From the NCBI RefSeq assembly GCF_009755275.1, contig NZ_WQLA01000001.1:62001-126000 (forward strand): a stretch of DNA of 64,000 bases, given 5' to 3'. This document shows positions 9,386 to 18,364 of this stretch, one piece after another. Origin of the DNA: Mucilaginibacter aquatilis (lineage in GTDB: Bacteria > Bacteroidota > Bacteroidia > Sphingobacteriales > Sphingobacteriaceae). Below the pieces are notes generated by a model, which saw only the letters and a list, made by a program, of their open reading frames with translations, ran no database searches and had not been told where the DNA came from. A program made the position numbers and the translations under genes. Position 1 is the stretch's first letter; each line of letters begins with the position of its first letter.

Positions 9386-10690
9386 TTATAAAAGCATATG
9401 CTCTGCAACATCACGCCCGCTTGTTAATGCAGCTTCTACGGTTCCCATTGATGGGCCTTGATACATAAATTCACCAGCAAAATAAAGTGTGCTATCAATC
9501 GGTTTGTTCAGCAGCTTTAGGCTTTCGGTTGTATGTACAGTATCGTAGGCGTAAGACCCGTATACATAGGGTTCAGCTGTCCAATTCGCTACATGCCATG
9601 TCAGGAGCTTATCCTTAAGCACTTCCACGTCATAGTTAAATATATGCGCAAGCGAAGCAACGGCCTCATGCATTATTTGCTGATTTGTATAACCGCTAAG
9701 TTTTACAGCGGCGGGCCCGCCTAACCAACCCGTAAGTAACGATGAATGCTGAGGTAACTGTGTCCACCATGTAGGTACCTTTTCATCAGAGAATAAAAAC
9801 ATTGCATTATCAAGCTTTCCTCCGAGTGGAGCACTCACATCAACATTTTCCCAAAAGGCTTCATCAAACTGTAAGAGTATTTTAACTATGGACCCAAAGC
9901 CAAGCTTTTGTAAAGCGGCGTAATGGTTAGGTATTTCGGGCTGTATTGTAATTTTACCCTTTGCCTTTGGTGAAGCTTGCCATACACCAAGTGGAATAGC
10001 AAGAATTACTTTTTCGGCTTCGTAAGTATCGCCATCAGTAGTTATTATGTTAACCGTTCCGGTATTCCAGGTAACCTGGTTTACTGCTGCGTTTAAAAAT
10101 ATCTGACCACCTGAATGCTTTATTTCTCCGGTCAAATAATTGATAAGTGAACAATAGCCGTTATCAATACGGTATTGTGCGCTATCATCTTCACTCTCCC
10201 ATTCATTGCGCATGGCAAAAGCGCTGAGCTTTTCAGGGTCGGCAGTGTCATACCCTGCTGCATACCGCCTAACCGATTCACATAGCTTTTGATGTGATTC
10301 ATCAGGAAAGTATTGTTGTAAGAATTCATTGAGCGGTAAGTCATGCTCAAGGTTATGCAGTTGTTCAATAAGCTCATCCCAGCCCTCAGTGATATCATTT
10401 TCTTGCTTAAACTGCCCATTGCTGTAATGCCACATTTGCCCGCTAGCAGCGTGATAAGTAAGCTGAGCCTTTTTCAATAAGTCAGAAGTAACAGGCAGGT
10501 CGCCATGTACAAATTCGGCGCCTAGCTCGGCATGATTAAAAAATGATGCGTTGTGGAGCGTATGTATACGCCCGCCGGTGCGGTTGCAGGCTTCAAGTAC
10601 AACAACCTTTTTGCCGGCCTTACTTAAAGTATAAGCCGCCATTAAACCCGCAGCACCTGCTCCAATGATAAGCACGTCTGTGTTTTCCAT
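9386..10690 (-). CDS. FAD-dependent amine oxidase family protein
   Basis: The 434-residue flavoprotein has the N-terminal dinucleotide-binding motif IIGAGAAGLMAAYTLSKAGKKVVVLEA followed by RTGGRIHT, typical of monoamine oxidase/polyamine oxidase/phytoene desaturase-like enzymes. The C-terminal FAD motif is LYFAGEFMYQGPSMGTVEAALTSGRDVAEHM. It oxidises amines or similar substrates with FAD; no membrane tail is present, unlike eukaryotic MAO, and the length is usual for bacterial members. It stands alone between the efflux operon and the MBL pair. The substrate is unknown. Confidence 0.88.
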   Translation of the reverse strand: MENTDVLIIGAGAAGLMAAYTLSKAGKKVVVLEACNRTGGRIHTLHNASFFNHAELGAEFVHGDLPVTSDLLKKAQLTYHAASGQMWHYSNGQFKQENDITEGWDELIEQLHNLEHDLPLNEFLQQYFPDESHQKLCESVRRYAAGYDTADPEKLSAFAMRNEWESEDDSAQYRIDNGYCSLINYLTGEIKHSGGQIFLNAAVNQVTWNTGTVNIITTDGDTYEAEKVILAIPLGVWQASPKAKGKITIQPEIPNHYAALQKLGFGSIVKILLQFDEAFWENVDVSAPLGGKLDNAMFLFSDEKVPTWWTQLPQHSSLLTGWLGGPAAVKLSGYTNQQIMHEAVASLAHIFNYDVEVLKDKLLTWHVANWTAEPYVYGSYAYDTVHTTESLKLLNKPIDSTLYFAGEFMYQGPSMGTVEAALTSGRDVAEHMLL

Positions 10691-10837
10691 AAAAATGTAG
10701 ATGGCGCAATGTAGGGATTTTTTTTAAGTGCAAAAATGCCAAGAGCACCGGTGGCACGGAGAGGGAAAACGAAATGGCATGCCCCTACTGATACTTCAAC
10801 AATACGAAGTAACTAAGGTACTTACACATTGTACTGA

Positions 10838-11599
10838 TTAGCAGGTTATCTTAAGTCCATCATAGGCAAGCTTAACCCCTTCAGGCAATTCTTGTGATAC
10901 ATCGGCATATTTGCCCAACCTATGACTTATGTGCGTAAAATAAGTCTCTTCGGCACCAATCATTTTAGCGAAAGCAATAGCTTCATCAAAAGTAAAGTGC
11001 GATATATGCGGCTGTTTTTGCAATGCGTTTATAACTAAAACTTTTGTGCCTTTAATTTTTTCAACCTCAGCCGGTGCTATCGTTTTAGCATCAGTTATAT
11101 ATGTAAAATCACCTATACGGAAGCCAAGCACCTGTAAGCGGTAATGCATTACCTCAATAGGTATAAAATTTACCAGGCCAACATTAAATGGTTGGTCACT
11201 TATGGTATGCAGGTTAAGCTGCGGTATACCCGGGTATTTAAATGAAGCAAAAATATAAGCAAACTCCTGCTTAAGTGATTGCTGCACCCTATCGGTTGCA
11301 TAAATGTCCATCGGAGCCTGCTGAACAAAGTTAAATGCCCTTACATCATCCAAGCCAGCGGTATGATCTTTATGCTCATGAGTATATATAATTGCATCCA
11401 GGTGCTTTACGCCTTCGCGCAGCATTTGGTAACGAAAATCAGGTCCGCTATCAATAACAATAACCTTTCCCTCCGCTTCAATCATAATAGAGCTGCGTAA
11501 GCGTTTATCATGCTTATCAGTGGAGGTACACACCTCGCAATCGCAGGCGATGATGGGTACGCCCTGTGATGTTCCTGTTCCTAAAAAAGTAATAATCAC
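10838..11599 (-). CDS. MBL-fold metallohydrolase, PhnP-like
   Basis: The 253-residue protein has the metal-binding motif THEHKDHTAGLDD of the metallo-beta-lactamase fold, a GTGTSQGVP start and further His residues (HYR, HISHRLGKY). This pattern matches the PhnP/RNase Z-like group that hydrolyses phosphodiesters; many Bacteroidota carry a copy. It overlaps the upstream gene by 4 bases (ATGA), so the two are translationally coupled. It is cytoplasmic, with no signal peptide. The exact substrate, cyclic nucleotide or other phosphodiester, is unknown. Confidence 0.87.
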   Translation of the reverse strand: MIITFLGTGTSQGVPIIACDCEVCTSTDKHDKRLRSSIMIEAEGKVIVIDSGPDFRYQMLREGVKHLDAIIYTHEHKDHTAGLDDVRAFNFVQQAPMDIYATDRVQQSLKQEFAYIFASFKYPGIPQLNLHTISDQPFNVGLVNFIPIEVMHYRLQVLGFRIGDFTYITDAKTIAPAEVEKIKGTKVLVINALQKQPHISHFTFDEAIAFAKMIGAEETYFTHISHRLGKYADVSQELPEGVKLAYDGLKITC

Positions 11600-11868
11600 A
11601 GCTCCAGTTCGGTTTGTTTAATTTGATTTAATAATCCTAATTGCTTATCGTCAAGCTGCTTTACATCAATCTCCAACTGCCTTATCAGCTCGGTTACGGC
11701 TTGTATCTTACTTTCGAGGTTTGAAAACTTATTTACCACAATCATGCGGCTGTTTTGCAACAGGCAGGCATTAGTTTTAAAGTTACCCTTTTCGTACCTT
11801 ACTTTGTACTCGGCAGCCTTCAACAAGTTTTCAAGCTTTTCAAGGGTATGATTTGTATTGGTAAGCAT
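11596..11868 (-). CDS. Small coiled-coil protein of unknown function, coupled to the MBL hydrolase
   Basis: This 90-residue protein starts LTNTNHTLEKLENLLKAAEY and contains MIVVNKFSNLESKIQAVTELI with heptad-like Leu/Ile spacing, suggesting a coiled coil. A longer frame starting at 11937 would add a poly-Leu N-terminus. I reject it because an exact TACTTTTG promoter box (11875-11882) lies inside that extension, 6 bases before ATG 11868. The gene overlaps the MBL hydrolase start by 4 bases. The family is not recognised; the pairing suggests a shared function. Confidence 0.75.
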   Translation of the reverse strand: MLTNTNHTLEKLENLLKAAEYKVRYEKGNFKTNACLLQNSRMIVVNKFSNLESKIQAVTELIRQLEIDVKQLDDKQLGLLNQIKQTELEL

Positions 11869-11874
11869 TAAAAC

Positions 11875-11882
11875 CAAAAGTA
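11875..11882 (-). promoter_or_regulatory. -7 box (TACTTTTG) deciding the start of the small gene
   Basis: The minus strand shows an exact TAnnTTTG 6 bases before ATG 11868, the same spacing as at the GT8 gene. It implies a very short or absent 5' UTR. Confidence 0.5.
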
Positions 11883-12006
11883 ATAAAAGTATTGCTATTT
11901 GGTAAGAATTTGCCCTTGCTAGTGCATCACCATACATTTTTTTACCTTAAATGTATATTTTACGCCTATACAGCAACCATGGTGTATAATATATAAACCA
12001 ACTCAA

Positions 12007-12894
12007 ATGAAACACTTAAACCTTATCAGTAAGCTCTTTTGCCTTACTACCGCATTATTGCTTTCGGCCAGTGCTCATGCACAACAAAAGGGATTGCTTT
12101 GGCAAATAACCGGTAAAAACATCGCCCAACCAACTTACCTTTTCGGTACCATTCATCTGTTCGATACTACCCTTTATCGCCTACCCGATGCGGTGATGAA
12201 TAAGCTTACCCAAACCAAAAAAGTTTATTTTGAGCTTGACTTCAGTAAAATTAACCCTGCCGAAATGCTGCCCTACATTATGATTAAAGACAGCACACAG
12301 CAACTTGATAACTTATTTGACGCAACCACTTTGGCCAAACTAAAAGAGATTACAAAAACCTCACCCATGATGCAGGGTATGGGGCCAATGCTGTATAAAT
12401 TTAAACCGTTATTTTTAACAACCCTCCTGCTTAACAATGGCAAAGCCGTTACCATTGATATGGAAATGCAAAAACGTGCAGTTGCTTTAAATGATAGTGT
12501 AGGCGGCCTGGAAACCGTTGCCGAACAAATGCAGGCCTTAGATGCGGTATCAATTGCCAAGCAAGTACAAATGATGCAAGAGTTTATTAAAAGCTATACT
12601 ACAGCCGACGAGCTTGTCAAAAAACTTACTGAAATTTACGTTAAGCAAGACATTGAAAACCTTTTAACAGAATTAAATAACAATGCACCTATTGACGCCA
12701 GTTTTAACGAAGCGTTATTGGTAAAACGTAATATAACTATGGCCAACCGCATAGATAAGGTTTTAGGCAAGCAAAGTACGATGATAGCAGTTGGCAGCGG
12801 CCATTTAGGCGGAAAAGATGGCTTAATTACGTTATTAAAAGCAAAAGGCTATAAATTAAAAAACGTACCATTTGTCTTTGAGAAGGTAAAATAG
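12007..12894 (+). CDS. TraB/GumN family secreted protein
   Basis: The 295-residue protein has a signal peptide (LLLSASAHAQQ), so it is exported to the periplasm or envelope. It contains the family signature near the start (PTYLFGTIHLFDTT) and near the end (MIAVGSGHLGGKDGLITLLKAKGYKLK); these Gly/His motifs are thought to form a metal- or substrate-binding centre related to TIKI/erythromycin-esterase-like folds. The function is unproven. It is a single gene, separated from its neighbours. Confidence 0.85.
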   Translation: MKHLNLISKLFCLTTALLLSASAHAQQKGLLWQITGKNIAQPTYLFGTIHLFDTTLYRLPDAVMNKLTQTKKVYFELDFSKINPAEMLPYIMIKDSTQQLDNLFDATTLAKLKEITKTSPMMQGMGPMLYKFKPLFLTTLLLNNGKAVTIDMEMQKRAVALNDSVGGLETVAEQMQALDAVSIAKQVQMMQEFIKSYTTADELVKKLTEIYVKQDIENLLTELNNNAPIDASFNEALLVKRNITMANRIDKVLGKQSTMIAVGSGHLGGKDGLITLLKAKGYKLKNVPFVFEKVK

Positions 12895-13029
12895 CGTGCC
12901 GGGAGCGAACAACAGGTGTACGCTATCGAACGCTAACAGTATCAAACGAAACTTATATATCTGACAATCAAACAAATACATACTTGGCATAATGTTATCA
13001 TATATTTTGTATAACGTTAACCCTACACC

Positions 13030-15483
13030 ATGTTTAAAAACTACTTAAAAACTGCAATACGGAGCTTACTGAAGCAAAAGGTATTTAGTGTTATAAATGT
13101 TATTGGTTTAGCCATAGGCATAAGTGCTGCTATGGTTATTTATCTGATAGTAAGTTACGATTTTAGTTTTAACAAACTGCAGGCAGATGATGAACGTATT
13201 TACAGGGTAGTATCAAACTTTTCATACCAGGGCGAAGACAATTATAATTCGGGCGTACCGGTTCCCTTAGGTCCTGCTGTAAAGGCCGGGGTAACCGGCG
13301 TTGATGTGGTTGCTCCTTTTTACGGTTATGGCTATGAAGGAAAAATAACTGTTGACAGTGCTAACGGTACTCCTAAAACCATAAAAAAGCAGCAGCATAT
13401 TGTCGTTACCGATGGCTCATACTTTGACCTGCTAAATTACAAATGGTTGGCCGGCTCGCAGGCTCAGGCGTTTAAGGCTCCAAACCAGGTAGTCCTTACT
13501 GCCAAACAGGCTAAACTATATTTTCCGCATTTGAGCTACGCAGCCATGATGGGCAAGCAGGTAACTTATGAAGATACCTTGCGCACCACAGTTGCGGGCA
13601 TTGTAGAAGACCTGCAGGTAAAAACCGACTTTGTTTTTCACGACTTTATAAGTTTGAAAACGGCGGACACGCATAAACGCATGATTGAAGAATACACCAA
13701 CTCAAATTGGGGAAACACATCTTCATCAAATCAGCTCCTTATAAAGGTAAGAAAAGATGCATCAATAGCGCTCATCAAAAAACAAATTAATGCGCTATAT
13801 GAAAAAAACCGTGACAAGAAGTACAGTAGCTCAGGCCAAACTCATGAGTTTGATTTACAGCCTTTAAACGATATACATTTTAATAGCAGGTATGATGCTT
13901 TTGACGGACGCCAGGCTAATAAAACCGTGTTGTACAGTTTGCTTGGTGTAGCAGCATTTTTGCTTGCGCTGGGTTGTATAAACTTTATTAATCTTACTAC
14001 GGCTCAATCTGTACAGCGCTCTAAAGAAATTGGTGTACGTAAAACAATTGGTGGTACAAGGCAGCAGCTTATAGGGCAATTTTTGACCGAAACATTTGTT
14101 CTTACCGTTATTGCAACGTTAATATCGGCATTAATAGCTTACTACCTGCTGCAACTCTTTGGTGATTTTATTCCCAAAGAAATTTCTTACAGCATGCTTT
14201 TTACACGCGAGGTATTTTTATTTGTATTTGCATTGATCATTGTCATAACACTTGCCTCAGGCTTGTACCCAGCTATTATGCTGTCATCCTTTAAACCAGT
14301 ACACGTGTTGAAAGGGCATGAGGCAAATGGCAAAACCCGCGGTACTTACTTACGCAAAACGCTTACAGTTACTCAATTTGTAATAGCCCAGTTTTTCATT
14401 ATGGCTACGCTGATGGTTGGCAGCCAAATTAGTTATGTATTAAGTAAAGATCTTGGCTTTTCAAAAGATGCCATATTATACATAAGCACCCCCTGGAAAC
14501 AATCAGCATCAAATAAAAAGGAACTATTAGCCAAAAAAATCCAGGCGCTGCCACAGGTGAAACTGGTTGCGGTGGGCGGCCCTGCCCCATCGGCAAGCGG
14601 TACCTGGAGCAGCTATATGCAATATAAAGATGGTAAGAAGGAAACAGAGACTGAGGTGTTTCTTAAAAACGGCGATGAAAATTATATTGATGTATATCAG
14701 CTCCGCTTATTGGCAGGCAGAAAACTAGAACCGCGTGACAGTGCTTCAAAAACATTTGTTATCAATGAAACTTATGCGCATACATTAGGCTTTAAAGATG
14801 CCCGCAAAGCTACCGGAGTTATGATTGATTATAATGATAAAAAAGTACCCGTGGTTGGCGTGGTAAGAGATTTTTATCAAAAATCATTACACACAGCCAT
14901 AAAACCCGTAGCCGTCATTCTAAACAATCGTATGAACTATAACAATGTACACGTTGCATTACAGCCACAACAAGGCAAGTCGTGGTCAAAGTCAATTGAG
15001 CAAATGCAAGATATATTTAAACAATTGTATCCGGATGAAGAATTTAGCTACACCTTTATTGATGAGAGCGTAGCAAGGTTTTATAAAGCCGAACAAGACA
15101 CCGCTAAATTACTTAACTGGGCAACCGCGCTATCAGTACTAATAAGCTGCATGGGCTTGTTAGGTTTGGCTATACATAGTACCAACCAACGCATAAAAGA
15201 AATTGGCGTTCGCAAAGTTTTAGGTGCTTCGGTAACCCAAATTGTAACGCTTTTAAGCGCCGATTTTGTGAAACTGATTGTGATAGCGTTTATTATTTCG
15301 TTGCCTCTTGGCTGGTACGCTATGCATCAGTGGTTGCAGCGCTTTGCCTATCACACACCAATTAGCTGGTGGATATTTGGCGGGGCTATACTACTCACTG
15401 TTTCAATAGCACTAATCACAATGAGTATGCAAACTGTTAAGGCTGCACTTGCCAACCCGGTTAAAAGCTTAAGAAGCGAATAA
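13030..15483 (+). CDS. ABC transporter permease, MacB/FtsX type
   Basis: The 817-residue membrane protein starts MFKNYLKTAIRSLLKQKVFS, contains a MacB-like periplasmic domain (about residues 45-280), an FtsX domain with three helices, a second periplasmic domain and a second FtsX domain ending in ANPVKSLRSE. Each FtsX block is preceded by a KEIGVRK motif (RSKEIGVRKTIGG, RIKEIGVRKVLGA). No ATPase gene is adjacent, so it depends on an ATPase encoded elsewhere. Such duplicated-domain permeases are very common in Bacteroidota. Substrate unknown. Confidence 0.92.
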   Translation: MFKNYLKTAIRSLLKQKVFSVINVIGLAIGISAAMVIYLIVSYDFSFNKLQADDERIYRVVSNFSYQGEDNYNSGVPVPLGPAVKAGVTGVDVVAPFYGYGYEGKITVDSANGTPKTIKKQQHIVVTDGSYFDLLNYKWLAGSQAQAFKAPNQVVLTAKQAKLYFPHLSYAAMMGKQVTYEDTLRTTVAGIVEDLQVKTDFVFHDFISLKTADTHKRMIEEYTNSNWGNTSSSNQLLIKVRKDASIALIKKQINALYEKNRDKKYSSSGQTHEFDLQPLNDIHFNSRYDAFDGRQANKTVLYSLLGVAAFLLALGCINFINLTTAQSVQRSKEIGVRKTIGGTRQQLIGQFLTETFVLTVIATLISALIAYYLLQLFGDFIPKEISYSMLFTREVFLFVFALIIVITLASGLYPAIMLSSFKPVHVLKGHEANGKTRGTYLRKTLTVTQFVIAQFFIMATLMVGSQISYVLSKDLGFSKDAILYISTPWKQSASNKKELLAKKIQALPQVKLVAVGGPAPSASGTWSSYMQYKDGKKETETEVFLKNGDENYIDVYQLRLLAGRKLEPRDSASKTFVINETYAHTLGFKDARKATGVMIDYNDKKVPVVGVVRDFYQKSLHTAIKPVAVILNNRMNYNNVHVALQPQQGKSWSKSIEQMQDIFKQLYPDEEFSYTFIDESVARFYKAEQDTAKLLNWATALSVLISCMGLLGLAIHSTNQRIKEIGVRKVLGASVTQIVTLLSADFVKLIVIAFIISLPLGWYAMHQWLQRFAYHTPISWWIFGGAILLTVSIALITMSMQTVKAALANPVKSLRSE

Positions 15484-15497
15484 GAACAAAATACTGG

Positions 15498-15540
15498 AAC
15501 TTAAGTGGATGCATAATTTGGCTATGCATTCACTTAAGTT
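15498..15540. terminator. Bidirectional terminator between the permease and CAT genes
   Basis: Arms at 15498-15515 and 15523-15540 pair at 17 of 18 bases around a 7-base loop and are flanked by T-rich (right) and A-rich (left) sequence. It lies between convergent genes ending at 15483 and 15555. Confidence 0.75.
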
Positions 15541-15554
15541 TTAAGTCATTGATA

Positions 15555-16184
15555 CTAAAGACCGCCGTTAAGCAAATCCTGATACACCTGTATGTACTGT
15601 CCAACATGCAGGCCGTCCATTAGTGCATGATGCACGTGGATAGACACCGCCATAATTTTTTGACCCTCAATATCGGTTATGCGACCAAAACTCACCTTAG
15701 GTACACTATCGTTCCGGCTAAACGAGCGTGCATGTGAGAGGGACGTAAAGTTGATCCATGGCAAGGCCGAAAAATGCAATACATCGTTTCCTCCGCTTGG
15801 GGGAAACAATTCAGTTGTGCTTTGTACCCGCGCAATTTCCAATTCGGCGCCCTCTAAAAACCTTTCAAACGACGGATGATAATTAATATGTGAAAAGCCA
15901 AATGTACTATCAGGCCTGTTAATGGTTGCCGAAGCATGCACCTCATCATATACTACCACTTCATCATCTTCTATACGGTAGCGAAACGGCGTAACCATGT
16001 TTGCAGCTCCTAATGCCTGGTACAAATAGTAAATGAATAATGAAATTCCTGCAGACTTTGCATGCTCATATGCCAGAGTTAAATCAACGTTCACCGTTAC
16101 ACCGTAAAAAGGCTCTTCAAATTGCTGAAAAAATTCAAAGTGTTGCTTACGCGGCCATTTATCAAGGTCAAGTATGTGTTTCAT
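15555..16184 (-). CDS. Chloramphenicol acetyltransferase (CatA)-like acyltransferase
   Basis: The 209-residue protein fits the classical trimeric CAT family: the catalytic His motif HHALMDG (HHxxxDG) is near the C-terminus and the N-terminus has a KHILDLDKWPRKQHFEFF pattern. The reaction would be acetyl transfer from acetyl-CoA to chloramphenicol or another hydroxyl acceptor. Chromosomal CAT-like proteins in Bacteroidota are not always resistance enzymes. It overlaps the HAD gene by 4 bases (ATGA) and is the second gene of that two-gene operon. Confidence 0.85.
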   Translation of the reverse strand: MKHILDLDKWPRKQHFEFFQQFEEPFYGVTVNVDLTLAYEHAKSAGISLFIYYLYQALGAANMVTPFRYRIEDDEVVVYDEVHASATINRPDSTFGFSHINYHPSFERFLEGAELEIARVQSTTELFPPSGGNDVLHFSALPWINFTSLSHARSFSRNDSVPKVSFGRITDIEGQKIMAVSIHVHHALMDGLHVGQYIQVYQDLLNGGL

Positions 16185-16870
16185 GAATTGAGATATTGTA
16201 AAATTTCGGTAATCGAATTAACGCTTTTGAAGTTAGGATGCTCAACCTGGCTCTCCACCATCTCGTGCACCCAGGTAATGTGAAAAGGCACATGTACCGC
16301 ATGCGCACCTATGTTAAGTACCGGTATAATGTCAGACTTAAGTGAGTTACCAATCATAAGCAATTCATGGGGTTGAATATCCAGATGCTTAACCAGTTTA
16401 AGATAACTGGCATCGTCTTTTTCAGACATTACTTCAATGTGATGGAAATAACCGCTTAAACCGGATTTCTTCAATTTGCGTTCCTGATCTAACAAATCGC
16501 CTTTTGTGGCAACCACCAGCCGGTACCTGTTTTGTAAAGATTGAAGCACTTCCTCAACACCATCAATTAACTCAATGGGCTGGTTAAGCATCTCCTTTCC
16601 AAGATTCAATATACGGCCGATAGCTTCTACGCTTATTTGCCCGGCAGTTACGCTGAGCGCAGTTTCAACCATTGAAAGTACAAAGCCTTTGATGCCATAA
16701 CCGTAAAGACTGAGATTGTTTATTTCTGTCTTTAAAAGTTCACGTTCCAAACTGTGGTGAGGCATAAATTCACTAAACAGGCTGCAAAACTTCTCCTCGG
16801 TTTGCCTGAAGTAAGGCTCATTAACCCAAAGCGTATCATCGGCGTCAAATGCGATAACTTTAATGTTCAT
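16181..16870 (-). CDS. HAD-superfamily hydrolase
   Basis: The 229-residue predicted phosphatase has motif I in VIAFDADDTLWVNE (DxDxT), a helical cap domain, and a motif IV-like region LLMIGNSLKSDIIPVLNIGAHAV, where GNSxxSD replaces the usual GDxxxxD. Start ATG 16870 is preferred over the in-frame 16888 because the HAD core begins right after it. It is coupled to the CAT-like gene. Substrate unknown; FMN/HAD-type small phosphates are usual for the family. Confidence 0.85.
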   Translation of the reverse strand: MNIKVIAFDADDTLWVNEPYFRQTEEKFCSLFSEFMPHHSLERELLKTEINNLSLYGYGIKGFVLSMVETALSVTAGQISVEAIGRILNLGKEMLNQPIELIDGVEEVLQSLQNRYRLVVATKGDLLDQERKLKKSGLSGYFHHIEVMSEKDDASYLKLVKHLDIQPHELLMIGNSLKSDIIPVLNIGAHAVHVPFHITWVHEMVESQVEHPNFKSVNSITEILQYLNS

Positions 16871-16960
16871 TTTAGCGGTATAAAGCACAAATATGCCTAA
16901 AAATACCTTTCGTTAACAAGAAAGTTACGATGTGATACGAGTAACTAAATGTTAAAAAAC

Positions 16961-16991
16961 TTGACTTATAAAACTTTAAAGAATATTTTTG
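16961..16991 (+). promoter_or_regulatory. Consensus promoter of an intergenic small transcript
   Basis: TTG at 16961-16963 is followed by exactly 20 bases and then TATTTTTG at 16984-16991, matching the Bacteroidota -33/-7 pattern. No ORF follows before a terminator at 17047-17071. Confidence 0.65.
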
Positions 16992-16996
16992 TAACT

Positions 16997-17078
16997 GAAG
17001 CAACAATCTTGGGTTGTTGTTTTCATAAGTAAATTATTAGATTTAGAAAACCGGATGCGATATCCGGTTTTCTTATTT
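16997..17078 (+). ncRNA. Candidate small RNA (about 80 nt), new
   Basis: The unit has a perfect promoter (16961-16991), then a short hairpin with 6-bp arms CAACAA (17001-17006) and TTGTTG (17014-17019), an A/U-rich single-stranded middle, and a strong terminator hairpin with a 10-bp stem and T tract. The queA promoter lies further downstream (17156-17187), so this is not a queA leader. No ORF with a start fits in it. I see no similarity to a known RNA family (6S, tmRNA, preQ1); the ends are inferred from promoter and terminator. Confidence 0.55.
17047..17071 (+). terminator. Terminator of the candidate small RNA
   Basis: AAAACCGGAT (17047-17056) pairs perfectly with ATCCGGTTTT (17062-17071) around GCGAT, followed by CTTATTTAT. 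The stem is flanked by A/T on both sides, so it may also work on the minus strand. Confidence 0.75.
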
Positions 17079-17155
17079 ATACCATCCTATAATGGCATTT
17101 TAAGCGTTTAACTTTTTAATTTACTTTGCTCCGACACAATGCAACGCTTAAAACG

Positions 17156-17187
17156 TTGACATATACATAAATAAATGCGTACATTTG
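17156..17187 (+). promoter_or_regulatory. Promoter of queA
   Basis: TTG at 17156-17158, 21 bases, then TACATTTG at 17180-17187 (exact TAnnTTTG). The start codon is 27 bases downstream, leaving a short leader without room for a riboswitch. Confidence 0.65.
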
Positions 17188-17214
17188 CGCCCTAAAATTC
17201 TATTTGTATAAAAT

Positions 17215-18264
17215 ATGAAATTATCTCAATTTAAGTTCAATCTTCCCGAATCATTGATTGCTCACAACCCGTCTGACGTTCGTGATGAATCTCGCCTGAT
17301 GGTGTTGCACCGCGACTCTGGTAAAATTGAGCACAAGATATTTAAGGATGTTTTGGATTACTTTGACGATCAGGATGTTATGATCCTTAATAACACCAAA
17401 GTATTCCCTGCCCGTATGTACGGCAACAAGGAAAAAACCGGTGCTACTATTGAGGTTTTTCTACTGCGCGAGCTTAATAAAGAGCTACGCCTTTGGGACG
17501 TTTTGGTTGATCCGGCTCGTAAAATTCGTGTTGGTAACAAGTTATACTTTGGCGACGATGACCTGTTGGTTGCCGAGGTAGTTGACAATACTACCTCACG
17601 TGGCCGTACCATTCGCTTTTTATTTGATGGAACCGACGAAGAGTTTCGCCGTAACGTTGAAATTTTAGGTGAAACTCCGCTTCCTAAATACATTAAACGT
17701 AAAGCTACCGCCGACGATAAAGAGCGTTACCAAACTATTTTTGCTAAAAACGAAGGTGCAGTTGCTGCTCCTACTGCAGGTTTGCACTTTAGCCGTGAGT
17801 TAATGAAACGCCTGGAGCTAAAAGGTGTTGAGTTTGCCGAGGTAACATTACACGTTGGTTTAGGCACCTTCCGCCAGGTGGAGGTTGAAGACCTTACCAA
17901 GCACAAAATGGATTCGGAGCAATTTATTATAGAGCAAAAACAAGCTGATATTGTAAACCGTGGTATTGAGCGCAAAAAACGCATCTGTGCTGTTGGTACC
18001 ACTTCAATGCGCACCATCGAGTCGGCGGTTTCGGCTAACAAAACGTTAAAATCTGCTAACGACTGGACCAGCAAGTTTATCTTCCCTCCGTATGAATTTA
18101 GCATTGCCAACTCAATGATTACAAATTTTCACACACCTGAATCAACCCTGTTGATGATGATTTGTGCCTTTGGTGGTTATGAGCATGTAATGAATGCATA
18201 TGAAATTGCCGTAAAAGAAAAATACCGCTTTTACAGCTATGGTGATGCCATGTTAATTATATAG
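17215..18264 (+). CDS. queA: tRNA preQ1(34) S-adenosylmethionine ribosyltransferase-isomerase
   Basis: The 349-residue QueA transfers and isomerises the ribosyl part of SAM onto preQ1 at tRNA position 34, giving epoxyqueuosine, in the cytoplasm. Family marks include [21 protein letters not shown] near the start, [23 protein letters not shown] and [17 protein letters not shown], and [19 protein letters not shown] near the end. Length is normal. It has its own promoter and is followed by a terminator at 18304-18333. Confidence 0.96.
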   Translation: MKLSQFKFNLPESLIAHNPSDVRDESRLMVLHRDSGKIEHKIFKDVLDYFDDQDVMILNNTKVFPARMYGNKEKTGATIEVFLLRELNKELRLWDVLVDPARKIRVGNKLYFGDDDLLVAEVVDNTTSRGRTIRFLFDGTDEEFRRNVEILGETPLPKYIKRKATADDKERYQTIFAKNEGAVAAPTAGLHFSRELMKRLELKGVEFAEVTLHVGLGTFRQVEVEDLTKHKMDSEQFIIEQKQADIVNRGIERKKRICAVGTTSMRTIESAVSANKTLKSANDWTSKFIFPPYEFSIANSMITNFHTPESTLLMMICAFGGYEHVMNAYEIAVKEKYRFYSYGDAMLII

Positions 18265-18303
18265 TAAGCTCATAGTTAAAAACTATGTTACTGTCTTAAT
18301 ATG

Positions 18304-18333
18304 AAAACGCTGTGCTTATGCACGGCGTTTTTT
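18304..18333 (+). terminator. Terminator after queA
   Basis: AAAACGCTGTGC (18304-18315) pairs with GCACGGCGTTTT (18320-18331), one T-G pair, loop TTAT, followed by TTTATT. Confidence 0.8.
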
Positions 18334-18364
18334 ATTCATTATCTTTTTTGGCATATTTGATGCC

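Noticed and set aside
11869..11937. Extended N-terminus of the small coiled-coil protein with a poly-Leu stretch
   Set aside because: An exact -7 promoter box lies inside the extension, and the core begins at ATG 11868.
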